Of a DNA stretch of 64,000 bases, positions 11,304 to 23,144 are shown piece by piece; position 1 is the first letter of the stretch; each line of letters begins with the position of its first letter. The stretch comes from Cladopsammia gracilis (lineage: Eukaryota; Cnidaria; Anthozoa; Scleractinia; Dendrophylliidae): positions 681,001 through 745,000 of the forward strand of contig JAJGOT010000275.1 of assembly GCA_022457155.1 (NCBI GenBank), read 5' to 3'. Made by a program: the position numbers and the translations under genes. The notes below the pieces were generated by a model. It saw nothing but the letters and a program-made list of their open reading frames with translations. It had not been told where the DNA came from and made no database searches.

Positions 11304-14300
11304 ATGGAAAATCGCGAAGGAGATGGGCGGAGATATCGACACAATTTGCAAGGATTGCTACAGATGGCCATGGATCATTCTGACGACCCCGAAAGCGACA
11401 CCCCCAGTGCATTCCAGGAAATGAGCGAGGAGGTACTGTAAAAAATGAAAGAAATAATTATAAGCTTGCATTAGATGCATGCAAGAAAACTTTTATAATT
11501 AAGCTTATCTTTCGCTTCTTCCTTTGAAAAACGTGTTATCAAAGTTAAATCAAAATAGTAACAACCACTTTCACAAACTGGCGAACTCTGTATAAAACTG
11601 ATTTTTAAAATATTGACATTTTTCTGATCTTGCAAGTATTCCATGTGTATCATTATAATTATATTCCTTTCCATTATCCCTGTAGCAGCAAGGTATCGCC
11701 GCTTACGAGAGGTGATCGCTTTAGTAGGAGAGGTTGAATTACAGGGGGTCTTAACTTTGAATCATATGAATGAAGTAATTTCAAAGTACAGAGCATTAAT
11801 CAACAGAAAATCACATTGAAGTTTTGTTTCATTAGACCACAGGCAGCCCAAGCTCACGTCACGAGAAAGCGAAGGGTTAATTATTAGTGGTGTGTGAGAC
11901 GAGACGTGACCCTTCGATGAAAGCAGTATTGGGTTACACGGCGGCCGTTTTAAAAATTTAAGACTTTGTATGGGGAAAATATAACGTAGATTTCGAATGC
12001 TTAATAAAGCGAAATTCAGGCATTAATTCAATAAAGTGATTCTATTGAACTCACCTCTGGTGTATTCTTTTGTCCTTCGGGGTATTTCAAGCTGTTTTGG
12101 GTTGTTTTGTCACCACTGTTATTCCCTTCATAAGACGGAATAACAGGGAATAACAGTGGTGACTAAACAACCCAAAACGGCTTGAAATACCCCGAAGGAC
12201 AAAAGAATACACCAGAGGTAACACATAATTCAATTTGTGTCTGAAGTGACATTGAAATATGGGCGAGTGGTCCTTTACCAGAGGTTAAAAACAACAGAAA
12301 AATTCAAATCACCAGCATTCGCGGTCAAGTTCACTTTCGAGAGGTGGTCGCTAATAAGAGATTTCAACTAATGATTTGATTGGAAGAAATTTGGTATTTT
12401 AGAAAAGTGGTTGCTTAGGAGAGGTGGTCACACAGGGAGGTAGAACTGTAATTATTTTTAATGTTTTCATTTTGTAGAGAAGGCAGTGGCTCCAAGAAGC
12501 ACTATCATCCATGTCAGAAGACACTTATGTCAAGAGAATGATGACACATTTACAAACTTTAGACAAACCTGAAAATGATGATGATGATGATGTCCTCTCT
12601 GAGAAGGAAGATGCTTTTGAAGGATTAGCTGATATTGTAGATAACTTAGATAATGCAAATGGTAGGTTTTCTGGTCTAATGTTTGTTATTAGTCCTTGAC
12701 ACATAAAGTAGTGGTCTAATTCTGGTCCATGTTATATACTTAAAGAAATAGCTAGTTATAATACCATAAAATGCCGATTATAAGTCCCCCCTACCCCCTG
12801 CTTATATATCCCCCCGGTTATAGGCCCATCAGTTTGGTAACCAAAAATCATTCCAGTTGTGTCCTTCCTATATATAAGCACATCACATTTTCTTAACAGC
12901 AATTCTTTACAAAAAAATCCATTAAATTAACTAAAACAACACTTATCACAATATTTTTGCTTGCCAGCCAAAAAAAAAACTTACAAAGTTGTATAAGCCC
13001 GGGCTTATAACCAGCATTTTATGGTACCATATTTATTATGTCCAAGATTGCAGCTAACTAAAAGTTTTATAGCTGAAAGCTGTTTTATACTATTGAAACT
13101 TTGTTAAGCATGGTAAGCTACTATCTTGGACATTATATACAATGTACTGGTACTTCAGCCTTGAAACTCTTTCCCTCAGAAGATTATTAATAAAGATAGT
13201 CTCCCCATTTAGTAGGGTTACTGTGCCAGGCTAAAAGATTTTATTAATATTATTATTAAAACAGATTCTCTCTTACCTTTTCCAGACTTTCATAAGATTG
13301 GGGGCTTTCACATTATGATTAAATGTCTTTCAAGTGAACACAGGTACAGTTGCAAAACAGAAGTTATTAATAATAATTTATTAGTATTATATTTAAGTAC
13401 ATGTCTATTATAAAATAGACATGTAAATAATTACTCGGACATCATGTAAGTTATTTAAATGTTGTGGCTCTGTTGACATATCTGAATGAAAAAGTTAACA
13501 CTTTCTCATTCACTGTTTCTAGTGGTTGCCACCCCCTTCTCCCGGGGGGGGGGGGGGGGGGGGGTACTTAACAAAGTTTTGTACGGGGATGCTCCGCCCG
13601 AGGTCCAAACCCTTACCCTTTCATATACCGTTTTTGACAGAAAAGGTACCCCTTTCATATACCTTTCATTGAAAATGGTATGCCTTTCATATAACCTTTA
13701 TGTGCGTCTTTTTGATATATTTTGAAAGGCCCTTTTATAATACTTAAATGGCAGTTTTCCCTACCCTTTTTTATGCTTCAACTCATGTTTTCGTTACCCT
13801 TTCCTATTCTTCGTGAAATCCCCACCCTTTCATATACTTCAACTCGTGAAATTCCGACCCTTTCATATACCTCCAGCCTCAAAAAGGTACCCCTTTCGGG
13901 CGGAGCATCCCCATATAGCCCATAATAGGGAGTACCACCCCAGGCCCCTTCTTTGATAACTTGCATCACTTTTCCCCAATTGCTATTGATATCAAATATT
14001 TTTTTTTACTTTGTCAACCCCCTTTTCTCCCAAGTTCTGCCCACCTGCACTGTCCCGCCCACATGGGGTGGTAACAATATTGAAACAACCAAGAAAAATA
14101 TTTCTAAAATTATAATTACATACATTATTTTACAATGTATTTCCTTGTGCAGTTCTATAAGATGGAGAGCAGCTGATACTTTAGCTGTATGTGTTCAGAA
14201 TAATCCATACTGTCAGAAAGCTGCAATGGAAATGAATATTCTTCCCATGTTAAGTTCTCTTCTGGAAACTGACCAGTCAGTGCAAGTTAGGATTAAAGCC

Positions 14301-16872
14301 TTGTTTGCCATATCAAGTAAGTACAGTTAAACCTCTACAATGGTCATGCACCTTTGGACAGAATTTTCCAGCCACTGTTGAGACTCAGGTAGGAAGTTAA
14401 GGATTTGAGTGATTGACCTGGAAATTAGATCAAAGAAACATAGCCATTTTTGGGACAGACAGACAGTAAATGTAATGTGGGCAGTGAGCTTGGCTATGGC
14501 ACAGGTGTGTCATGAAGATTTGACCTGCAAAGTCTGCAGGAATACACCAGCTAATTTGCAAGTACATGTATGCCACAAAGTGGGAGTTGGTCATTTAGTG
14601 GAGATTCAATAAGTTATTGTTAAAGTACTCTATATTTTATTTTGTGATTTAAAAAAAATAGGATAATTATGTTATTATGTTGCAAACTGCATGCTGTTTA
14701 CTATAACCTTCAGCCAGGCAAGGTGAGGCTGACTGCAGAATGGCACACATTTTTCAATGGTCTCTATACATGCAAGCACATGAACCATCAGTCCCTGCAT
14801 GCTACACTCACACTCAGTTCTCTGTTCCATGCTGGCAAAATATTATTTATTATTTTTTTTTAATTACAGTGCTATTAAGATTTATTTCATCACTTTTTTT
14901 TCACTAGGCCTCACAAGAGATTTTCCACCAGCAGAGGAGTCATTTTTGAAAGTTGATGGATTTTCTCTGCTGATACGAGCAATGCAAGGAGAAAATGACA
15001 AACTAATAACCAAGTCGGCCTTCATGCTGCAGCATATGCTGGTTACAAATCCTTCACATAAAGGTACCATTATCTCATTGTTGACCAAGCTGCACCCAGG
15101 TGTGGATCCAGAAAAAAGTGACCGATTTACAATTCTTCAATTGCATTCCTCTCCTGGAAATAAGTTTACCATTACTGTCAGAAGAAACAATTCTACAAAT
15201 CTGACCGATTTCTGTAAATCGGTGGAAGTTGGTCTGGATCCACGCCTGGCACCTGTCAGTGCAAGCATTGTAAACCTTTAATAAGCCCCCTCACTGCCAA
15301 GTCAGTAACAGACTTCAAAGCTCATTTGGACAATACTGAGAATCAAACAGTACCACAAAAAAGTACTGCTCAAGAGTTTGAATTTGTTTTGTCCATGGAC
15401 TCAAACAGGAGTGTCACTAAGTCTTGAAGTAACTGGCAAAATGGAAAAAGCAAGCAAATAAACTAACATGTCTATCATTGAACTTTCTGGAGGAAAGCCA
15501 CCGACCCCATCCTTTATAATTATTGACAACCCTGCTCAAAAGTTCGATCCATGTTACAAAATATTTCAAGGTTTGGCTCCAGCAGAGAAAGTGTAATGTC
15601 ACTTCCCTTTTTGCACCAAACCACCATGCCTTTCTTAAAGGCCGTAGCTTGGATATTACTACTCCCCCCTGGATGGGATGCTAGTCCATCGCAGGGTTAC
15701 CCCCAGCATTTTGTGGCCAGTATCCATTTACACACCTGGGTGTAAAGATACAATGTGGAGTAAAGTTTCTTGTCTAAGGAAACAACATGATGGCTACTCC
15801 CCCCTGGATGGGATGCTAGTCCATCACAGGGTTACCCCCTGCATTTTGTTGCTAGTACCCATTTATACACCTGGGTGTATAGATACAATGTGGAGTAAAG
15901 TTTCTTGTCTAAGGAAATAATATGACAGTCAAGACCAGGCTTCAAACCACAGACCTTCCATTCTGAACTCCAATGAGCTAACCACACCACTGCACCTCCA
16001 CCATTTTATCAAAAATAACCTTGTTATCTCTTTTCATAGAAACTCTCTTCAAGATGGGATTTATCGAACAGTTGGTTGGTCTTTTACACACTCCTCAGAA
16101 ATCCTCAGATGAACATGTTATTGGTCTGTTAGTGTATTTTGTGACTGATTATCCACAAGGTATCCAAGAGTGTCACAGGCCCGAGTTTAATCTGAAAGAG
16201 CTACTTGCGACAAAAATAACATCCATGGGTGAAGAGGATCCAGACAGACATGAGGTGAATCTTACTTAGATATTTGTTTTTGCTGTGATACTGGTAAAAT
16301 GAGAATTAAGACTCCATGGAGGGGGAACTCTCCTGAATACCGGTAAGCTATCAAGGTATGTGCCACCCCCGTACAACTACATGTACTGGGACAAAGGGGA
16401 CAAAGTAATAGTGTTAATGTTAGTTATGGATCTAGTCATTAAGTCACCACCATTTTCACTGTCTGGACTGGCCAATGCATATATGATGATGATGATGATG
16501 ATGATTTGGAAACTTGGTTTTGTTCGAGTTTTTGTATCTGTATTAAGTACGTTAGCCTGAATCCAATCAAAAGGACTAGAATTAATTTTTGTTTCTAATT
16601 GAATCACAAGGCACTACTATATCAAACAACATGTGGTATGACCTATCAATGCAAGCCAAGCCATTCATGTCAGAGTAAATACGATCACTGGTCTGATAAA
16701 ATTGAACCGGCAATGGAAGGTTACACTGTACTACCATCTTTTATCATGCAAAATTTAAGTTTTTAACACCATTTATTTTTTTTAGGAGGCAATCCTCAAC
16801 TGCAAGAAGTTACTAAAAATTTGTTTCAACAAACAGACCCAACAAGATGCTGGAAGTAACTCATTACAATAA
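11304..16872 (+). CDS. HSPBP1: HSPBP1 homologue, Hsp70 nucleotide-exchange factor (complete)
   Basis: HspBP1/Fes1 proteins bind the Hsp70 ATPase lobe with armadillo-like repeats and promote ADP release in the cytosol. Seven exons: 11304-11432, 12478-12661, 13286-13343, 14153-14316, 14908-15063, 16040-16254, 16786-16872. All are GT-AG with matching phases and sum to 993 nt (330 aa plus stop; human is about 359 aa). Family landmarks in order: NLQGLLQMAMDHSDD (residues 14-28), EMSEERRQWLQEALS (39-53), RWRAAD, VRIKALFAIS, FLKVDGFSLLIRAMQ, KSAFMLQHMLVTNPSHKG, DEHVIGLLVYFVTDYPQG, and a C-terminal ILNCKKLLKICF helix. The low-complexity NDDDDDVLSE acidic stretch is in exon 2. A poly(A) signal AATAAA overlaps the stop codon at about 16868. 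Introns carry a foldback, MITEs and SINE copies. Confidence 0.96.
12053..12219. mobile_element. Near-perfect foldback in HSPBP1 intron 1
   Basis: The left arm starts ACCTCTGGTGTATTCTTTTG and the right arm ends CAAAAGAATACACCAGAGGT. The arms are about 75 bp, almost identical, and surround a loop of roughly 10 bp (CATAAGACGG). Such high arm identity suggests recent insertion or gene conversion. It would form a long hairpin in the pre-mRNA. Confidence 0.92.
12772..13026. mobile_element. TIR element (TACCATAAAATGCCG family), copy 1
   Basis: The termini TACCATAAAATGCCGATTAT and TTATAACCAGCATTTTATGG are inverted. A second copy occurs at 26594-26849, with shared interior (AACTTACAAAGTTGTATAAG-like and CAATATTTTTGCTTGC). 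It has no ORF and is in HSPBP1 intron 2. Confidence 0.88.
13536..13930. mobile_element. Repeat with GGGGATGCTCCGCCCGA ends and CTTTCATATACC core, copy 1
   Basis: A poly-G run is followed by GTACGGGGATGCTCCGCCCG; the other end is the inverse (CGGGCGGAGCATCCCCATAT). The core has several CCCTTTCATATACC repeats. An inverted copy is at 51280-51750. Related GGTACC-rich sequence occurs at 18110-18360 and a poly-G/GTACTCC start at 41467. Open frames here are repeat artefacts. Confidence 0.75.
15640..16003 (-). mobile_element. SINE copy with internally duplicated tail
   Basis: The minus-strand tRNA-like head is at about 15925-16003 (CTTCAAACCACAGACCTTCC). The tail body (ACTCCCCCCTGGATGGGATG...TCTTGTCTAAGGAAACAAC) appears twice in tandem, about 130 bp apart. 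It lies in HSPBP1 just upstream of the exon beginning at 16040, with its head end within 40 bp of the acceptor. Confidence 0.88.
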
Positions 16873-16975
16873 AAATAAAAATATAATTTCACTGATTACA
16901 GAAAGAATTCTCAGATGTAAAATAAAATTAACTCATTTTTCGTGTGTTGATGTTATTGTCTTACAGCTTACATTT

Positions 16976-17172
16976 ATGGTTAATGTTGACTTTAACCATA
17001 TGTAGTTCTAACTTTTGAGTGTGTGGACAATATCCTTTGGTGTGACCATTCAAATGAAACCTCTGTGGCTGCACTTTTGCATGGTTCCATTTGTTTTTCA
17101 ATATTCTTCGAAATGAAATTTGAGATTTTTCTTTGATTTTGATTTTTGGCACTCTTGGGAGTTAAAGTGTTA
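16976..17172. mobile_element. TIR element of the AACTCCCAAGAGTG family
   Basis: It has the core GTTCTAACTTTTGAGTGTGT...TGTGACCATTCAAATGAAAC and ends CACTCTTGGGAGTTAAAGTG. It is one of about ten copies in the window (25048, 32865, 35750, 37083, 38630, 43430, 50289, 53031, 56815). Confidence 0.8.
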
Positions 17173-17179
17173 AGCAGCT

Positions 17180-19400
17180 GCTCAGCCTGCAGGCATTTGA
17201 CTTCTCCACTCCCAGTATTAGTTTAAACTATTTTGGGAGTAAACTTTACTTATCAAAGTGACTAAGTATAATTTTCTGATTACTACCAATCATCTCAAAC
17301 CTTGCAACATCATTTTAAACCAACTCAAGGTGAGAGATCACACATGAACTACTACATGTAATGTAACAGTCAGCCATCTTTCCCTTCCCCCTCTAATATT
17401 TCCACCAAATAGAGTGGTTGTTTAGCTGTTTTTTTTTTCCCCATCAGAAAATTTCAAAAATGGGACTGAATGTACCCTGACTGGTGAAAATATTCAAAGG
17501 TTAGATGGCCTTCAAACAAAGGATGTCAGAACAAACTTTCAAATGATTAAAAGGCTATTTACAGCAGTAATAAAATTAATGCTGAGTAGTTAATGCTGGT
17601 TTTGAAAAAAAGAACAAAGCCAAAATTAGAAGAAAAAATTAATGGAAACCAAGAGTAAATGGATATTCCACATGTATCAATAAGTTATTTGAGCCTTCTA
17701 CTTGGGAAAAGGGGGAAAACAAAGGCTGTGAAAATCAATCAATCAATCCTTTGATTTAACATGGTCAGTACACTTAGCTTAAGAGCTGGTTTCCAGGTAC
17801 GCCATGAAATAATAAAGATAAAAGATACAAAATAAAACTTCATTAAAAGTGTATAAAAGATGAGTGAGCGAAGGGTGCTCTGCCTCTGGCCTTCCCCAAC
17901 AGCTACGTGGGAATGAGAAAGGAGGAGAGATCTGGCAAATTTTGTCTTTAATTTTTTGTCATTTCCTAGAGCCTTGCACTTTCATGCATAATTCCAGACA
18001 CTTGGACATTGTGTTCATTTTTAAAAATGCAAAGGACTGCATAGTGTGGAAGACATTAAAGACACTTAGCACCATATAAAAGTAACTGGAGTACTCGTTG
18101 GAAATTTTGAAAAAACACCCTAAAAGGTACCAGAATCTTGTTTGATGGACGTGGCTCAAATGGAGTTTTAAACCCTCAGAGGTACCAATTCTAAAATAAC
18201 ACAAAAACAAGTTGACTGACAAATCGTTTCTGTCATATTTTTCAGCTCAATACTCTAAAAGGTACCACGATAATTCAAACGGTGGTCATTTTAGATTTTA
18301 CAACCCTAAGCAGTACCAATCTACAAATTTTGACCCCTAAAAGGTACAACGAGCACCCCTGTCATTTTTACATTGGAGTCCCTCCCCCCGCTCCTCCTTG
18401 TTAAAGGAAACTGCAAATACATTATTTAAACCCCACTATACCAATAACAAGTGAATTTTGGACAAAAGCATGTTACTGACAGTTTCAAGAAATGTAAGGG
18501 ACCAAACACAATTCAGTGAAATCAATTCATGAGCAGTGCATATAGCAAAATTTGGACAGCTCAGAGAACCAATCAGAACATACCGGTAGTACTTTGCATT
18601 GTGTAACACGTTAGCCATATAGGATCATATATCGATAACAGTCGAATCTCCATCCAGGGGACGCCATCAGAACCAGGAGAAGTGTCCCCTTAATAGCAGC
18701 CTGAGTCAAGGGGGGTCCGGAAAATTTTTTTTGGCTTTACCCTCTAAAGGTACCATTTTCTGCATTCCTGAGACCCGAAAAGCGTTTGTGAAGACGCTGT
18801 TAAGATATGATGAAAGACCGCATTTTGGGGGATTTTGGGAAAATTTAAGGGAAAAGATCCAAAGTCACTTTTATCCAGGAGATTTGGTGACCGTACGGGA
18901 GACCGGGAGATTCGTTCCGTATCCGGGAGAATCCCGGATAATCCGGGAGAGTTGGCATGTATGTAAATGGGGAGAGGGAGGGGGAGGGGCGCAAAAAAGA
19001 AGAGGGGAGAAGCAAAGGTACGCCTGCTATAAAAACCGGGCAATTCGCATTACGCCCACTGATTTCTTGCTTAATCCAATTATGTCAACTGTCAATACAT
19101 TCACCAAGTCTGCAGAAATGAACAAAAGGGGGTCTTTATTGCAGGAGACCTTTCCCTCTCTCCCCGACACCTGCTAGTTACAAAGATTATATTTTTGCCA
19201 GCTGGGACCAGCAGATTGATTGATTGTTTACAGACTGGCCATGTTGAGGGTCAGAGCAATGAAATTCCCATCCTTTGATCCTTTGGGAATAAAACCTTAT
19301 TTTTATGCAAACGATTTCTAGTGTTTCTGACACCCAACATGGCTCAGCTGAGGTCCAGAATAATACTATAATTCCTGATCTCTTCAAAGATCTTCAAATA
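17180..19400. other. Intergenic, no gene seen
   Basis: This is the stretch between HSPBP1 and the cupin gene. It has a polypyrimidine run near 17430 and four to five scattered AAGGTACC motifs at 18110-18360 that look like a decayed element. Two overlapping open frames near 18731-19177 on opposite strands have low-complexity R/G/P composition and no recognisable domain, so I do not call them genes. Confidence 0.6.
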
Positions 19401-19480
19401 ATAAATCTTGTAAAATTATGCAGTTGAGTGAGAGTCGTGTACATATAAGCTTATAAAAGGTAACTTTACTAGACTAACAG

Positions 19481-19975
19481 TTACTTTAAACAAAACTTCT
19501 CGACAATATCCTTGTGCTGTGGAAACATCCCGAGCATTTTTTCTTTCTCGCCAACCTCACAATCCTCGTACTCAAACCCTGGCCCGGCCGCCTCGCTGAA
19601 CACACAGAAGCCGTTCTTGTCCTCAAGTTCTAAGGCAAACCATACGTTTTTCGGTACATGATAATGCAAGTGCGCTTTGGAATCCACCGTTGGGTCTCCG
19701 ATAATTTTCGTCTCATACTTCCCATCCTCGGTTATCATATGAAGAATTATGTGATTCCCCTTGTGGTAAAAATACGTTTCCTCAGACTTCATTTTGTGCC
19801 AAGCGTTGATGTCCGATCCCCGTATAAGGAGATAAATCACGGAATAAGCATCTCTCACTTCACGTCCAGAACCGTCCAAAGGTTTAACTGTGGTTTTCGC
19901 GTGCATAGACTCTGCATAATAACCTCCTAATGGAAGTGGAACCAGATTCAACGTTTTGATGAATTCGTCCGCCAT
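19481..19975 (-). CDS. Cupin family protein (DUF985 / Cupin_5, YML079w-like), single exon
   Basis: A complete 164-aa ORF in one exon from MADEFIKTL to the stop at 19481. Motifs of the DUF985 (Cupin_5) beta-barrel are clear: LGGYYAES near residues 17-24, SVIYLLIRG (45-53), AWHKMKSEETYFYHKG (58-73), HVPKNVWFALE (106-116), and CVFSEAAGPGFEYEDCEVG (124-142). Members include yeast YML079w and many bacterial proteins; a biochemical role is not firmly established, and a small-molecule-binding RmlC-like fold is the family description. The lack of introns is unusual beside its neighbours and could reflect retroposition or past transfer. The upstream 190 bp end at a DNA-transposon repeat starting at 20167, so the promoter is probably short. 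No signal peptide is seen; it is likely cytosolic. Confidence 0.92.
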   Translation of the reverse strand: MADEFIKTLNLVPLPLGGYYAESMHAKTTVKPLDGSGREVRDAYSVIYLLIRGSDINAWHKMKSEETYFYHKGNHIILHMITEDGKYETKIIGDPTVDSKAHLHYHVPKNVWFALELEDKNGFCVFSEAAGPGFEYEDCEVGEKEKMLGMFPQHKDIVEKFCLK

Positions 19976-20166
19976 TCAAATACGAAACCCTGGGTGTGGG
20001 AGGGGGCCTTCTCCCACGCTCGGACGCACGGACATAGTGCGAGCCAGCGAGCCATGCAAGACGTACAGTGTTGCAGCGCATTTCATGTAAAGTATCGTGG
20101 AATGCCACCAAACAAATAAATGCTGGCTAATCATTAATCATTAATCATTAATCATTGCATGGCCTC

Positions 20167-20529
20167 AGGCTATGTCTACACTATACCGGATAGCTCTTGC
20201 TCCGGCACGAAAACCATACCGGATAGGCCTTTCGTTCACACATGAAACGCTAGTTTCGAAACGATTTTTGTTCCGGAGCGACGCTGCGACGCGGCGGTCG
20301 TGAAAGTGAATCGTCAAATATCCGGCGGATAGATTCTCGTGCCAATCTCTGGTGCAGTGTGAACAGGTAATCGAACCGAACAGTAGCGAAAGTCAACAAC
20401 TAGGAGCGAGGATTGAAATCCATTGTAAAAGAAGTAAATATCCAGTTCTGGGTCGTTTCTGTTCACACCAGGCCGGAGTATTTTTCATGTCGACATGATA
20501 AGCTATCCGATATAGTGTAGACATAGCCT
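20167..20529. mobile_element. TIR element AGGCTATGTCTACACTAT, full copy
   Basis: The left end AGGCTATGTCTACACTATAC and right end TATAGTGTAGACATAGCCT are inverted repeats about 363 bp apart. The interior has no ORF of note. The termini resemble those of hAT-like MITEs, but I cannot assign the superfamily because the target duplication is unclear. It lies 190 bp upstream of the cupin start codon. Confidence 0.9.
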
Positions 20530-20530
20530 G

Positions 20531-20812
20531 AGGCTATGTCTACACTATATATACCGGATAGTTCTTGCGCCGGCACGAAAACCATACCGGATAGACCTTT
20601 CGTTCACACACGAAACGCTAGTTTCGGAACGATTTTTGTTGCGACGCGGCGCTCGTGAATCGTCACATATCGGATAGATTCTCGTGCCAATCTCTGGTTC
20701 AGTGTGAACAGGCAATCGACCGAACCGTAGCGGAAGTCAACAACTGGGAGCGAGGATTGAAACCCAGAACTGGGTCGTTTCAGTTCACACCAGGCCGGAG
20801 CAACAATATCGG
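20531..20812. mobile_element. TIR element AGGCTATGTCTACACTAT, second tandem copy, 3' truncated
   Basis: It begins one base after the full copy in the same orientation and follows it with about 85-90% identity by eye up to CACACCAGGCCGGAGCAACA. The right terminus is missing. Head-to-tail adjacency of two copies is seen directly. Confidence 0.85.
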
Positions 20813-21079
20813 TCACATTTGTTGGAACGGTTTCCGCTTTCTTCCCCATCTTTCCCCTCCAGATGCTAGAGACAAAAAAAAAAAAAGATTTATTCGAACG
20901 CAACATTGGGGTTCGTTGTTACAGTTCAAAATTCTATTTGATTTTTATACACACCGTAATTTTGTTTTTAGTATTGACAGAAATCCACTAAACGGTAATG
21001 TGAATACTACCTACGTTAATGCGTACTACAGGAAGCAAAGACTTCCATATATGTTATTACTTGCTACAGTTGCATGATT

Positions 21080-22760
21080 CTATTCAGTGCACGATTTTAA
21101 TAAACCTCTGTAACTCTAAAGTTTCGCGAAATTTCATTAAAAATGAGTTATAATTATTCTTTTCTAAATAAATTGTCCAACATTAATAAATACATGATCT
21201 GAACACGTCAAGCAATTCGAGTCAAAATTTCTTTAATTTAGGCCCCATTTGCATGGAAAGAGGATGATCCTAGAAGGTTCATTTGGTTTACATGCATAAA
21301 TGCGGCTTCCGGGATCAACTTTTCATTTGGTTTGCATGAAAATTACTCAAAACACTTAGTTTTCAAGTTGGTTGTAGCTTGGATGTACGTTGTTGATGAT
21401 TTATCACTTGAATTATCGAAGAATTGCAAAGGATATTGCCACGGAACCGTTTAGAGGACACGCACGCCGTCAGATCGGCGATTTACTGAGAGAGAAGAAG
21501 AAGAAGAAGAAGAAGAAAAAGAAAAAGATCGGGGTGGAAGGGGAGGGGAGGTAACGCTATTGAAATGTCACGTTGTTGCGAAATACGATAGCGCTGCAAT
21601 CATTCGACGCGTGGTACATTTTTGCGCATTTTTGATCAGATTATGTCCATGAAGTGGAGGAGTTTGAGTGGATTAAACACAGTTTGACCAGAATTTCTTC
21701 TTATTTAACCATAATTGTTCAAACCATACGATATCATATGCACGACTCTCATGGCTCGCTGGCTTACAGAATGCCCAGCCCCTCTCAGCTGCCCGAGATC
21801 AGCTGTTTTGGTTTCTGAAAGTAGCCGAAACTTAGGGCTCTTAAAACCGATGAAAATATAATTAAAAATCCCAAAAATCATTGCCATGTTGTAAACCTAG
21901 TTTTTCTGTGTTTGTTTTGGTGATTTGTGGCACGCGACAGCGGCATTTTCAAAATATTCTTATCTTACGGTTGTTTTGTGTAACCAGGCCCAGGCGGACT
22001 GCAGTCAACCTCCATGTGCAACCACCTCTCCAGAGCGACCACCTTTCCAAAATACCTAAAATTAAATACCTAAATGACGTAAATATATTCACACAAAAAA
22101 GATGAGGAGTCCCCTCTCCCCAGTCTCCTCTCGTTTTCCCCGCTCGTTGGCGTGCCGGCTTTGCAATTTTCCTTCGCGCCCTCCCCACTATCCGAACGCC
22201 TGGGATAGGCTATATCCCCTCTCATACACTTTTTGCTCCACCGATCCAAAGGGAAAATATATATGTGCAAGCCTTATGCATTCGTCAGCGGAATTACCAA
22301 GAAAAGTTTACAGCAGTGATGGAAAGAAGGTGTGAAAATTTGCATATTTCTGGCCACTGCTATCATTTGAGCACTCAGGAGTTTCGGACTTTCGTAGTTT
22401 AAACTGAGATTGTAACAGAAGATGATAACTTACTCTCTCGCTTTCTTAAAACCTTTTCAGTTTAATGGTTCTTGGATGCAAAACAACTTTGACAATTAAT
22501 TTTTCTGGCGCAATTTTATAATTAACAAAACGATTATCTTCCCCTTTCTTCTGTTTATTTATTTATTTATTTTTTTACTGTTATGAAAAAATAAATTCGG
22601 CTAAGAAAAAGTTTGAAATGAAGTGCTTATTTTACTTTATTTTTTACGTTTTTCCTTTGTACAATACGTTTTAATCAGTTTCATCAACGGCAATAATTTC
22701 CGTCTGGCTCAGTTCAAACTACTGAATTACTGCAAAACCAGTTATTGTATCAGATGGACT
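21080..22760. other. Intergenic, no gene seen
   Basis: It contains an AAG-rich microsatellite at about 21494-21527 and unique AT-rich sequence. Opposite-strand open frames around 21881-22335 overlap one another and have no recognisable domain. Confidence 0.55.
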
Positions 22761-22761
22761 T

Positions 22762-23143
22762 GCACGCTACTCCATGACTGGCATCACAAAGAGTCCTGCA
22801 GGGGTTCACGCTACTCCATGACTGGCATCACAAAGTGTACTGGGGGGGTGGTACACCACTCCATGACTGGCATCGCAAAGTGTCCTTGGCGGGTGCACGC
22901 TACTCCATGACTGGCATCACAAAGTGTCCTGGGGGGCTGGTACGCTACTGCATGACTGGCATCACAAAGTGTCCTGGGGGTGCTACGCTACTCCATGACT
23001 GGCATCACAAAGTGTCCTGGGGGTGGTACACTACTCCATGACTGGCATCACAAAGTGTCCTGGGGGATGGTACGCTACTCCATGACTGGCATCACAAAGT
23101 GTCCTGGGGGTGGCACGCTACTCCATGACTGACATCACAAAGT
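22762..23143. repeat. Minisatellite, about 43-bp unit, nine copies
   Basis: The core CTACTCCATGACTGGCATCA then CAAAGTGTCCTGGGGG is repeated nine times with spacing of about 41-46 bp. It gives YSMTGITKCPGG-like peptides in plus frames, but unit length is not constant and frames shift, so this is not coding. Confidence 0.92.
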
Positions 23144-23144
23144 G

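Noticed and set aside
14799..15281. 160-codon ORF as a separate gene
   Set aside because: Only 14908-15063 is real, an HSPBP1 exon; the rest is intron read-through, including a local inverted repeat around 15085-15250.
18731..19177. 148-codon plus ORF and overlapping minus ORF
   Set aside because: Both strands are open over the same purine-rich region, no domain, no splice context.
20655..21077. 140-codon plus-strand ORF
   Set aside because: More than a third of it is the truncated AGGCTATGTC element; no recognisable domain.
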